Below are positions 1 through 5,666 of a stretch of DNA of 8,686 nucleotides, piece after piece. The notes under the pieces were generated by a model, which ran no database searches, was not told the DNA's origin, and saw nothing but the letters and a program-made list of their open reading frames with translations. How positions within the stretch are numbered: position 1 is the first letter of the stretch; every line of letters begins with the position of its first letter. Source of the DNA: Thermoplasmata archaeon (GTDB lineage: Archaea; Thermoplasmatota; Thermoplasmata; JAGHBH01); contig JAGHBH010000035.1 in assembly GCA_021161085.1 (NCBI GenBank), positions 1-8,686 of the forward strand. The letters run 5' to 3'. Position numbers and translations under genes: made by a program.

Positions 1-28
1 CCCCTTCGCCGACCATCGACCCCAACAT
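1..28 (-). CDS. Possible 5' end of a further minus-strand gene (partial)
   Basis: An ATG at 28-26 on the minus strand opens a frame reading MLGSMVGEG and then leaves the window. It lies 17 bases past the hjc stop and follows a G-rich stretch containing GGGTGG, which could serve as a ribosome binding site, so a second gene co-transcribed behind hjc is possible. A second in-frame ATG at 16 is an alternative start. Nine residues are far too few to identify a product, and the frame could be chance. Confidence 0.2.
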
Positions 29-45
29 AATCCCCCACCCCGCCG

Positions 46-558
46 CTATTCTCCCACATAGGAGAGGAACTTGTGGAGAGGCATCCCCTCTTTCCATCTC
101 ATCACCAGGTTTCCGCCCTTCGTCCGGGGGAGACGGGGGAGGCGGCGGTATATGAATCTCGCCTTTCCCCTAACCTCACCGATATCCAGGGTGAACACGC
201 GCCAGGAATCGCCGCCCCTGACGCCCTTCAGCCGGAAGGCATACAAAGGAACCACACCAGCCCGGCTGCACTCCTCGGCCAGGGCTTCCGCCTGTTCCGA
301 CAGCCTGGGCTTGTCAGAGAAATGGAGAACAGGGTTCACGGATGCCTTGACCTCTATGGGGAAGGAAAAATCGTCCCGGACGGCAACGAGATCAACACCG
401 AAGGAGCCCGCGGCCCGTATGACTATGAAGGGCCTGCCCACGATGGCCATGTATCCCTCCCTCTCCTCCGGAGGCGAGGTTCTGGTCACCCTCTTTATCA
501 CCACCGTATCCCCGGACAGAATGGCCTTCAGCTCCCGCTCGTAACTGCTTCCCGCCAT
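46..558 (-). CDS. hjc: Archaeal Holliday junction resolvase Hjc
   Basis: Hjc is a homodimeric, metal-dependent endonuclease that resolves four-way junctions in homologous recombination and replication-fork repair. The 170-residue protein carries the family signature: catalytic Glu7 in an YERELK helix start, then the strand and loop IRAAGSFGVDLVAVR with metal-binding Asp56, then PIEVKAS with Glu69 and Lys71. The 13-residue gap from Asp56 to Glu69 equals that of the Pyrococcus (D33/E46/K48) and Sulfolobus (D42/E55/K57) enzymes as I recall them. Two things differ from the usual 120-140 residue enzyme. About 27 extra residues (roughly 15-42) lie between the Glu7 helix and the first core strand, and there is a basic C-terminal extension (about residues 132-160). 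The gene is divergent from a pair of RecA-superfamily genes. An AT-rich element about 26 bp ahead of the ATG suggests a nearly leaderless transcript. The family call is firm; the role of the extra segments is unknown. Confidence 0.92.
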   Translation of the reverse strand: MAGSSYERELKAILSGDTVVIKRVTRTSPPEEREGYMAIVGRPFIVIRAAGSFGVDLVAVRDDFSFPIEVKASVNPVLHFSDKPRLSEQAEALAEECSRAGVVPLYAFRLKGVRGGDSWRVFTLDIGEVRGKARFIYRRLPRLPRTKGGNLVMRWKEGMPLHKFLSYVGE

Positions 559-580
559 GCATCCTGAATGCCGTCGGAGG

Positions 581-593
581 GTTTAACTGTTAT
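581..593. promoter_or_regulatory. AT-rich palindrome, candidate divergent promoter of hjc and the KaiC-like pair
   Basis: TAACtGTTA (584-592) is a perfect 9-base odd palindrome within the only AT-rich patch of the 113-bp divergent intergenic region 559-671. Read on the minus strand it gives AGTTAAAC (588-581), centred about 26 bases before the hjc ATG, which is where a TATA box for a leaderless hjc transcript should sit. Read on the plus strand it would start transcription near 615, leaving a leader of about 57 bases before 672. For the plus-strand gene a weaker alternative is CGAAAACTCCATAACG (632-647), at the right distance for a leaderless start. It is also flanked by GGAGGG (576-581) and CCCTCC (602-607). 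Confidence 0.4.
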
Positions 594-671
594 CCCCCCC
601 ACCCTCCATGCAACCTGTCTTTCTCCGGTCCCGAAAACTCCATAACGTCCCGGGACATACACCCCCATGAG

Positions 672-1556
672 ATGACAGCGATAGCCGGATACGGGCCAGA
701 GGGGGAGGGGGACGACGGTTTCAGGGATGCCAGGGTCCCCACCTGTGTCAACGCATTCGACAACATAGTCAAAGGAGGGCTGCCCACCGGCTCGCTGGTA
801 CTTCTCCTCGGGGAGGTTGGGGCCGGACATCTGGAGTTCGCGTACACCAGCGCCGCTAGACTCTCGCTGGCCAAGAAGGACCGCAGGGTCAGGGAGAGAT
901 ATGTGAAGGAATCCTTCGGCCACCCTATCGTGATACCGCCCAAAACACTCTACATCAGCATCACCCGATCCAGGGAGGACGTCCTGAGGGAGGTAAGGCT
1001 CTCCTTCGACCGCCCCTACTACGAGGCCTTCAAAAGCAACCTCGTTTTCAAGGACCTCTCCTCCATATATTTCAAGCACACACCGGTGCCCTCCTCATGG
1101 GTCACCGATACACCAGTACCCTTTCTCTCCTCGGACGACGGCACCTCTCTCGTGGAGAGCCTGGTAGCCGCCCTGGAAGCGGATGCACCCCAGAATCTGG
1201 TGATAATAGACTCCCTCACCGACCTGTTCATATCCAGCATGATGGACGAGAAGGATCTGCTGTTCGTCCTCAAAGGCCTGCAGCGGGCATCAAAGAAATG
1301 GGAGTCCCTGGTCTACCTGCTTCTCACCACGGAGGTGCTGGATCCGGCCAGGGAGCGGATGATAGCGGACCTGGCCGACGGCGTGCTGGTCTTCGGATGG
1401 CAGCGGACGACGAGGCAAACCAGGATGAGGAGGTATATGTACGTCTCCAAGTTCATGGGTGTGCTGCCTCATCTGGACCAGCAGCGGGTTTCCAGGTTCT
1501 TCACGGAGATAAGGCACAACACCGGCTTCGTGGTGGCCAACACCGAGAGGATATGA
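672..1556 (+). CDS. KaiC/RAD55-like RecA-superfamily protein with degenerate ATPase motifs
   Basis: The 294-residue protein follows a KaiC domain from end to end but has lost key catalytic positions. The N-terminal VPTCVNAFDNIVKGGLPTGS (22-41) matches the usual VPTGIPGLDE..GGGIP lead-in. The P-loop at 47-54 reads GEVGAGHL, with His53 where the ATP-binding Lys belongs and Leu54 for Thr/Ser. The KaiC catalytic Glu pair is missing: the strand reads LYISITRS (93-100). The Walker B strand LVIIDSLTDL (176-185) keeps Asp180. The C-terminal SKFMGV and FFTEI..NTGFVV fit the last KaiC strands. A basic insertion (about 67-90, rich in Lys/Arg, then FGHPIVIPP) and a longer stretch at about 130-158 add size relative to the neighbour. 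The first 20 residues look disordered and acidic. The ATG at 672 is used because no ATG lies upstream in frame; there is no good ribosome site, consistent with a short or absent leader. The stop is 35 bases before the next KaiC gene, so the two form an operon. Weak nucleotide binding or a purely structural or regulatory role is inferred. I cannot name a subfamily. Confidence 0.8.
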   Translation: MTAIAGYGPEGEGDDGFRDARVPTCVNAFDNIVKGGLPTGSLVLLLGEVGAGHLEFAYTSAARLSLAKKDRRVRERYVKESFGHPIVIPPKTLYISITRSREDVLREVRLSFDRPYYEAFKSNLVFKDLSSIYFKHTPVPSSWVTDTPVPFLSSDDGTSLVESLVAALEADAPQNLVIIDSLTDLFISSMMDEKDLLFVLKGLQRASKKWESLVYLLLTTEVLDPARERMIADLADGVLVFGWQRTTRQTRMRRYMYVSKFMGVLPHLDQQRVSRFFTEIRHNTGFVVANTERI

Positions 1557-1580
1557 TGCAACGGATGGAGAACAGAGGAT

Positions 1581-1588
1581 GGTGGTGA
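1581..1588 (+). promoter_or_regulatory. Ribosome binding site of the second KaiC-like gene
   Basis: GGTGGTGA lies three bases before the ATG at 1592 and differs at one base from GGAGGTGA, the complement of the archaeal 16S rRNA 3' end. It fits an internal operon gene translated from a shared mRNA and supports 1592 as the start. Confidence 0.55.
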
Positions 1589-1591
1589 CAC

Positions 1592-2281
1592 ATGGAAAGG
1601 GTCGAGACAGGCATACCCGGATTGGACGAGATGCTGGGAGGCGGCATACCGAAAAATCACACCGTGGTCGTGATGGGCTCCTTCGGAACGGGAAAGACCA
1701 CCTTCGGCCTCCAGTTCCTCTGGCACGGACTCCAGAAGGGGGAGAAGGGCATCTTCCTGAGCCTGGAGGAGGACGAGAACGCCGTCTTGGAGACCGCCGC
1801 CTCCTTCGGATGGGACCTCGGGAAGTACATAGACAGCGGGATGCTGGTGGTGGTCAAGCTGGAGCCGGCCGACGCGAAGAGCACCGTCACCAAGATAAAG
1901 AGCGATCTCCCAGGGTTCATAAAACACATGGGGGCCTCCCGGCTGGTCCTGGACTCCGTCTCCCTGCTGACCATGCTGTTCCAGCGCGAAGAGGAGAAGA
2001 GGGACACGCTGTTCCATCTGGCCAAGCTGGTTAAGGACAGCGGAGCCACCGCCCTGTTCACCGCGGAGGTGAAGGGAGAGGCACCCCACGTATCCAGGGA
2101 CGGACTGGCAGAATACACGGCGGACGGGGTGATACTGCTCAGATACCAGGAGGTCGGTTCGGATGTCCATCTCCTCCTGAGGGTCGTCAAGATGAGAAGA
2201 ACGGCCCACATAAGAAGGGCGAAACCGTACACCATAGGGGCCAACGGAATAACGGTTCACGTGGAGGCGGAGGCATACTAG
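1592..2281 (+). CDS. KaiC-domain ATPase, RAD55 family (COG0467 type)
   Basis: This 229-residue protein is a complete single KaiC domain. It opens with VETGIPGLDEMLGGGIP (4-20), has an intact Walker A GSFGTGKT (29-36, Lys35), the adjacent catalytic glutamates Glu59-Glu60 in FLSLEED, and a Walker B strand ending at Asp121 in RLVLDSVSLL. The C-terminal part (LLLRVVKMRRTAHIRRAKPY, then a Gly-Ile-Thr-Val strand) matches the closing strands of the fold. Proteins of this class bind ATP, often assemble into hexamers, and act in signalling or as assembly factors; circadian KaiC, GvpD and ArlH are better-known relatives. It lacks the N-terminal helix-hairpin-helix of RadA, so it is not the main recombinase. 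It follows a degenerate paralogue by 35 bases and shares its transcript, so the two products probably interact (inference). The cellular role is not determinable from this window. The gene converges on the aminotransferase with only 24 bases between stops. Confidence 0.9.
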   Translation: MERVETGIPGLDEMLGGGIPKNHTVVVMGSFGTGKTTFGLQFLWHGLQKGEKGIFLSLEEDENAVLETAASFGWDLGKYIDSGMLVVVKLEPADAKSTVTKIKSDLPGFIKHMGASRLVLDSVSLLTMLFQREEEKRDTLFHLAKLVKDSGATALFTAEVKGEAPHVSRDGLAEYTADGVILLRYQEVGSDVHLLLRVVKMRRTAHIRRAKPYTIGANGITVHVEAEAY

Positions 2282-2305
2282 GAGTACCCATCAAAAGGCA
2301 GGGAG

Positions 2306-3535
2306 TCATCCCGCTTTCTTATCCTTTATCTCCTCCTCTATCACCTTGGCCAGCCTCTCTATTCCAACCATTATCTGTTCGTCCGTGGGATAGCTGAAGT
2401 TTATCCTCATGCTACGCTCCCCGCCTTCGTAGGCGTAGAACGCCTTGCCTACGACATAGGCCACCTTGTTCTCCACGGCCTTGGGGAACATCTCCACGGT
2501 GTTGCATCCCTCGGGGAGGGTGGTCCAGAGGAACATGCCGCCCTCCGGCCGGGTCCATTCGACGCCATCGGGCATGAACTCGTCCATTGCCTTCAGCATG
2601 ATGTTCCTCTTTCCGCCGTAGAGGGTCTTTATCTTACGCATGTGGGCATCCAGGTATCCGCCCGAGATGTATTCGGCGGCTATGTACTGGGTGAAGGTGG
2701 TGGAGCACAGGTCCGTGGACTGCTTCGCTATGACCAGTTTCCGTGTTATCTCCGGGGGCGCCACCACCGTGGCTATCCTGAACCCGGGCACCAGGGTCTT
2801 CGACAGTGTCCCCAGATATATGACCCTGGGGTCATCCGGGTCGTCGTAGTATTTGATGGGCTTGAGAGGCTCCCCCTCGTACCGAAGCCTCCCATAGGGG
2901 TTGTCCTCCACCAGCACCGTATCATACTCGTGGACAAGGTCTATCAGTCTCTTCCTCCTGTCCGTGGGAAGGGTGGTCCCCGTGGGGTTCTGGAAGGTTG
3001 GGATGACGTAGACCATCTTCGGCTTGCGTCCCTCCCTCCTCATCTTCTCCAGCCGCTCCTCCAGGAGGTCCACACGCATGCCGTCGTTGTCAAGGGGAAC
3101 GGCGACGAACCTGGCCTGGAAAGCACGGAAGGCCGCCAGACCCCCCAGATAGGTGGGGTCGCCCACCACCACCTCGTCCCCGGGGTTGAGGAATATCTTC
3201 GAGAGAAGATCGAGGCCCTGCTGCGAGCCGCCGACTATGGTTATCTCGTCCGGCGTGCATGGGATGTCGTGGGCGTTGTAGTTCTCGGCAAAGGCCTCTC
3301 TTAGGGATGTGAGCCCCTCTGTGGTCCCGTACTGCAGGGCCTTCTCCCCATATCTATCCAGAACCTTCTGGGTCAACTCCTTTATTATGCCCAGGGGAAA
3401 AGCCAGCGGGTTCGGCAGGCCGCCGGCAAAAGATATTATGTCAGGCCGCTGGGTCAGTTTCAGCAGTTCCCGGATCTCCGAAGCCCGCATTCCGCTGGCC
3501 CTATCGGAATACAGGTCATCAAACACAGGCTTCAT
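2306..3535 (-). CDS. PLP-dependent aminotransferase, class I/II (LysN / 2-aminoadipate transaminase-like)
   Basis: A 409-residue fold type I aminotransferase that transfers an amino group to a 2-oxoacid through pyridoxal phosphate in the cytoplasm. Features in order: the N-terminal ISFAGGLPNP substrate-arm motif (34-43); QYGTTEGLTSLREA (68-81); GGSQQGLDL (102-110), which lines the cofactor phosphate; FQNPTGTTLP (181-190, Asn183); VEDNPYGRLRY (209-219, with Asp211 for the pyridine nitrogen and Tyr214); LGTLSKTLVPGFRIA (241-255, Schiff-base Lys246); and SMRINFSY (375-382, with Arg377 expected to bind the substrate carboxylate). This motif set and length match the archaeal LysN/kynurenine-aminotransferase-II branch, whose members use 2-aminoadipate, aromatic, branched or alanine substrates; the exact substrate cannot be read here. 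No lysine- or aromatic-pathway gene is nearby to help. A strong TATA box sits 31-45 bp before the ATG, so the gene has its own promoter although the peptidase upstream runs in the same direction 70 bp away. Confidence 0.93.
   Translation of the reverse strand: MKPVFDDLYSDRASGMRASEIRELLKLTQRPDIISFAGGLPNPLAFPLGIIKELTQKVLDRYGEKALQYGTTEGLTSLREAFAENYNAHDIPCTPDEITIVGGSQQGLDLLSKIFLNPGDEVVVGDPTYLGGLAAFRAFQARFVAVPLDNDGMRVDLLEERLEKMRREGRKPKMVYVIPTFQNPTGTTLPTDRRKRLIDLVHEYDTVLVEDNPYGRLRYEGEPLKPIKYYDDPDDPRVIYLGTLSKTLVPGFRIATVVAPPEITRKLVIAKQSTDLCSTTFTQYIAAEYISGGYLDAHMRKIKTLYGGKRNIMLKAMDEFMPDGVEWTRPEGGMFLWTTLPEGCNTVEMFPKAVENKVAYVVGKAFYAYEGGERSMRINFSYPTDEQIMVGIERLAKVIEEEIKDKKAG
2314..2328 (+). terminator. 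Possible T-rich terminator of the KaiC-like operon
   Basis: The plus strand reads CTTTCTTATCCTTTA about 33 bases after the stop at 2281, inside the 3' end of the convergent aminotransferase gene. Archaeal termination often relies on T-rich stretches without a hairpin, and the 24-bp gap between the two stops holds no other candidate. The tract is broken by C and A, so support is weak; codons of the opposite strand could produce it by chance. Confidence 0.22.
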
Positions 3536-3565
3536 CTTCTACACCCGGACGACCATACCATCCGG

Positions 3566-3580
3566 TTATATAATACTTAT
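3566..3580 (-). promoter_or_regulatory. TATA box of the aminotransferase gene
   Basis: The minus strand reads ATAAGTATTATATAA, containing the palindromic core TTATATAA (3573-3566), in otherwise GC-rich DNA. Its centre is about 35 bases before the ATG at 3535, so transcription should start near 3543, giving a leader of roughly 8 bases. The 70-bp gap to the peptidase stop contains no T-rich run on the minus strand, so some read-through from the peptidase gene is possible. Confidence 0.7.
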
Positions 3581-3605
3581 CCGGCCCATCACCCCCCACC
3601 TCCCC

Positions 3606-5312
3606 TCAGAGGGCGCCGTGTCTCCTCCACAGCACCAGTGCTGCCAGGGCTATGACAAGAGGCACCGCCAGGAGAGACAGGGGTATGCCCTCACCCGCCT
3701 GTCCCCCGTAGAACACGGTCTCCTCCTCCACCACGAAGGTCCTGGAGGTCTCGGGACCGTAGTTGGTCCCATCGAAGGCCCTGGCCCACACGGTGTGGGT
3801 GCCCTTGAGCCCCTCCGTGGGTATCACCGCCGTCCAGCTTTCACTTCCCTGGGCCACCTGCCATTCGCCGTCGTCCAAGCGATATTCCACGGATACCAGC
3901 GTGCCCTGCATGTCGAAGGCATCTCCCCGGAAGGTCAGGGGTCCGCTTTCCGGCCCGACAGCGATGGAGGGCGGGGGGTTGGTGAACACCACGGTGGGGG
4001 GAGTGTCGTCCACGTTCTGCTGGGCCGCGAACAGGAGCAGGAATTCATCCCAGTATTTTTCCCTGGCGAACCGGGTCTGGGAGAAACGGTCGTCATACAC
4101 GGTCTGGGTTCCGCTGGGAAAATAGACGGTCAGACCGTGGTACCGGAATTTCGCGTCGTTGGTCTTGGCCCTGACTATGCTCTCCAGCACCTTGGATTTG
4201 GCGTTGGCCGCCGCAGAATGGAGGAAGTTGAGGGTCGGATCCTGCTGCACCCTGTCGGCGAAGTCCACTATGTCGTACATGCAGTACCGGGTGAAATCGA
4301 AGGGGCCGACGTTCACCATGTCATAGCTGGCCGTCCTGCTTCTGATATAGTCCAGATGGGAGTAATAGACCGACGGGGGGGATCTGACGCTTCCCAGGGC
4401 CATGGCCATTCCGAACTCGTTTATGGCCTCCGCCGCATATTCGAACTTCCTCATATCGAAGGCCGCCATGCTGACTGAAGGGCTGTCCTGGGGGTCGTCC
4501 TCCCTGTCCGTGTACGACTCTATATAGACGTCCACCAGCAGTTTTGCCAGCGCCTCCGGTGTCATGGACGGGTCCTCCGCCAGGGGGGAGAGGAGTTCGT
4601 AGTAGGGCCATCCGTCCCCGGGCTCCGTGAATCCAGAGGCAACGGCGTAGTCCACATAGTCCTTTATCTGGTAGAGAACGGCGGTCTGGGCCATGAGGCA
4701 GGCGTCGAACCCGATGACGTCTATCCGCCTTCCGGTTTCCTCCACTATCCTTTCCAAAGCGGTGGAGAGTTCGCTCATGTTCAACGCGTCCCCCTTCTCC
4801 CCGCTGCTGTCGTCCCAGCAGACCCCCCAGAAGGCCCCTCCGTGGTCCCAGAGGTCGAGGAAGTAGTGCTCCGCCGGAAACTCCTCCATGGCCCAGATGG
4901 TGAAGTTGGCCAGGGTCTCAGGGTCTCCCATATTCCTCTCTATCTCTTCGGTGGTATCCCATGCGTTGACACCCTCCTCGTATTCCGCCAGGTTCTCGGT
5001 GTCGTTGTCCTGCTGGACCAGGAAACGGCGGGTGCCTGTCCAGTCACCGTTGGAGGTGTCGTATTCGGGAACCCTATCCATCATCACCACTATGTTGACC
5101 ATGTCCGTGGACCCCACCTGCTCCATCTCGTTAAAATCCTCTATCCCCGCCCCTTCAAGGTTGTTGTCGGCATCCAGGTACACTATGAAGGTCCAGGAGG
5201 CCAGGTCATTCCCGTCCTCCGTCTCCCCTCCGGCCGCCGGCTCGCCAAACGGCAGCGCAGGTGCTATCATCAGGAACATCGTGAATATCACTAGCAAGCG
5301 CATTTTATACAT
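3606..5312 (-). CDS. Secreted, membrane-anchored clostripain-family (C11) cysteine peptidase
   Basis: The 568-residue protein has a signal peptide (basic start MYKMR, hydrophobic core to about residue 20, cleavage likely between 17 and 28), then a C11 peptidase domain (about 38-430). It opens with the WTFIVYLDADNNLE strand (40-53) and carries the catalytic pair His157 in LWDHGGAFWG and Cys205 in GFDACLMA, as in clostripain. Clostripain-type enzymes cut after Arg or Lys. A threonine-rich beta-sandwich of Ig type follows (about 436-528, with VEYRLDDGEW and TVWARAFDG). The protein ends with a transmembrane helix (about 543-562) followed by Arg-Arg-His, so the enzyme should sit outside the cell tethered by its C-terminus. 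Three Asn-X-Ser/Thr sequons (Asn103, Asn136, Asn178) lie in the external part. The start at 5312 follows an SD-like GGAGCGTGAT; Met4 at 5303 is an alternative. Its role (nutrient protein breakdown, surface protein maturation or defence) is not determinable. The fold and catalytic residues are clear. Confidence 0.9.
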   Translation of the reverse strand: MYKMRLLVIFTMFLMIAPALPFGEPAAGGETEDGNDLASWTFIVYLDADNNLEGAGIEDFNEMEQVGSTDMVNIVVMMDRVPEYDTSNGDWTGTRRFLVQQDNDTENLAEYEEGVNAWDTTEEIERNMGDPETLANFTIWAMEEFPAEHYFLDLWDHGGAFWGVCWDDSSGEKGDALNMSELSTALERIVEETGRRIDVIGFDACLMAQTAVLYQIKDYVDYAVASGFTEPGDGWPYYELLSPLAEDPSMTPEALAKLLVDVYIESYTDREDDPQDSPSVSMAAFDMRKFEYAAEAINEFGMAMALGSVRSPPSVYYSHLDYIRSRTASYDMVNVGPFDFTRYCMYDIVDFADRVQQDPTLNFLHSAAANAKSKVLESIVRAKTNDAKFRYHGLTVYFPSGTQTVYDDRFSQTRFAREKYWDEFLLLFAAQQNVDDTPPTVVFTNPPPSIAVGPESGPLTFRGDAFDMQGTLVSVEYRLDDGEWQVAQGSESWTAVIPTEGLKGTHTVWARAFDGTNYGPETSRTFVVEEETVFYGGQAGEGIPLSLLAVPLVIALAALVLWRRHGAL

Positions 5313-5315
5313 CCT

Positions 5316-5325
5316 ATCACGCTCC
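5316..5325 (-). promoter_or_regulatory. SD-like site of the peptidase gene
   Basis: The minus strand reads GGAGCGTGAT, three bases before the ATG at 5312. It resembles GGAGGTGAT with one changed base and favours Met1 (5312) over Met4 (5303) as the start. Confidence 0.4.
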
Positions 5326-5350
5326 AGGGGAAATAGCAGTAAGATTATCT

Positions 5351-5359
5351 CATATAGAT
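5351..5359 (-). promoter_or_regulatory. Probable TATA box of the peptidase gene
   Basis: The minus strand reads ATCTATATG within a longer AT-rich patch (5340-5380). Its centre is about 43 bases from the ATG at 5312, predicting transcription from near 5330 and a leader of about 17 bases that contains the SD-like site. Another AT-rich option, CATAAAATC, lies just upstream. Confidence 0.4.
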
Positions 5360-5554
5360 TTTATGGTAGAATGGTTTATGATGATAGCATAGAGGATCCA
5401 CCACCCCTATCTCTTATCCCACCTTTATGTCTGACGATAGTTATACGGATACGCCCTCATTCTGGCCTATGACAGAAAAGCGGCAGACACCGCCCCCTTT
5501 TTCCTGTGGAAAATGCCTCCGCCCCCCTTGCATCGTCCGAGCGTGAGAAGGACG

Positions 5555-5568
5555 AAATATTTATATAC
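5555..5568 (+). promoter_or_regulatory. TATA box of smc
   Basis: AAATATTTATATAC, with core TTTATATA at 5560-5567, is a near-ideal archaeal TATA box standing out in GC-rich surroundings. It predicts transcription from about 5590, giving smc a leader of about 77 bases. That is unusually long compared with the short or absent leaders inferred for the other genes here. An in-frame GTG at 5574 would lie ahead of the predicted transcription start, so it is not a likely smc start. Confidence 0.7.
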
Positions 5569-5590
5569 CATATGTGCCATATCTCTACCA

Positions 5591-5607
5591 TCCGACGTTT
5601 TGTCGGA
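5591..5607. repeat. Perfect inverted repeat at the predicted smc transcription start
   Basis: TCCGAC (5591-5596) and GTCGGA (5602-5607) are exact inverted copies separated by GTTTT. The element begins at the transcription start predicted from the smc TATA box. It could be a binding site for a dimeric repressor blocking RNA polymerase, or a hairpin at the 5' end of the mRNA. No regulator gene is visible in the window, so the function is inference. Confidence 0.5.
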
Positions 5608-5653
5608 CAGCGTGTTGGGATGCACTCGCTCACACCGCCAAAAACGAACGCAC

Positions 5654-5658
5654 GGAGG
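5654..5658 (+). promoter_or_regulatory. Ribosome binding site of smc
   Basis: GGAGG ends eight bases before the ATG at 5667, a good Shine-Dalgarno match and spacing. It settles the start, and the resulting N-terminus (MYLKELHIENFKSFG) matches SMC proteins. Confidence 0.65.
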
Positions 5659-5666
5659 CTCGCCAG

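Larger units (their letters stand above)
5313..5666. other. Intergenic region between the divergent peptidase and smc genes
   Basis: This 354-bp stretch has no convincing gene. The peptidase side (5313-5395) is AT-rich and carries the peptidase promoter; the smc side (5550-5666) carries the smc TATA box, an inverted repeat and the leader. The middle (5396-5549) is mostly pyrimidine-rich on the plus strand. I found no tRNA features and no ORF with protein-like composition. A C-box-like ATGATGA (5378-5384) and a D-box-like CTGA (5431-5434) were examined and rejected as a guide RNA. Confidence 0.7.

Noticed and set aside
1469..2260. Open frame of 263 codons on the minus strand
   Set aside because: It is antisense to the intact KaiC-domain gene, whose motifs are unmistakable, and spans the gap between the two KaiC-like genes. 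Composition is not protein-like.
672..2281. The KaiC-like pair as RadA or RadB recombinases
   Set aside because: Neither protein has the RadA N-terminal helix-hairpin-helix domain. The intact one carries the adjacent Glu pair and lead-in sequence of KaiC-type proteins, so the RAD55/KaiC group fits better.
3309..4478. Open frame of 389 codons on the plus strand
   Set aside because: It is antisense to both the aminotransferase and the peptidase and crosses the aminotransferase promoter. The product is low-complexity in Gly, His and Val, with no motif.
5378..5434. C/D box guide RNA suggested by ATGATGA (5378-5384) and CTGA (5431-5434), 57 bases apart
   Set aside because: The size fits an archaeal guide RNA, but there are no internal D' and C' boxes, the flanks do not pair into a terminal stem, and the AT-rich part coincides with the peptidase promoter. 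Two short boxes alone are expected by chance.
5476..5502. Hairpin GCGG-cagaca-CCGC followed by a T5 run, like an intrinsic terminator
   Set aside because: The stem has only four pairs, and no gene on the plus strand ends before it. It lies between two divergent promoters, so it has nothing to terminate.
5574..5666. In-frame GTG at 5574 as an extended smc start
   Set aside because: It lies only seven bases past the TATA core, ahead of the predicted transcription start, and would add residues not seen in SMC proteins. The ATG at 5667 has a good ribosome site and the standard N-terminus.
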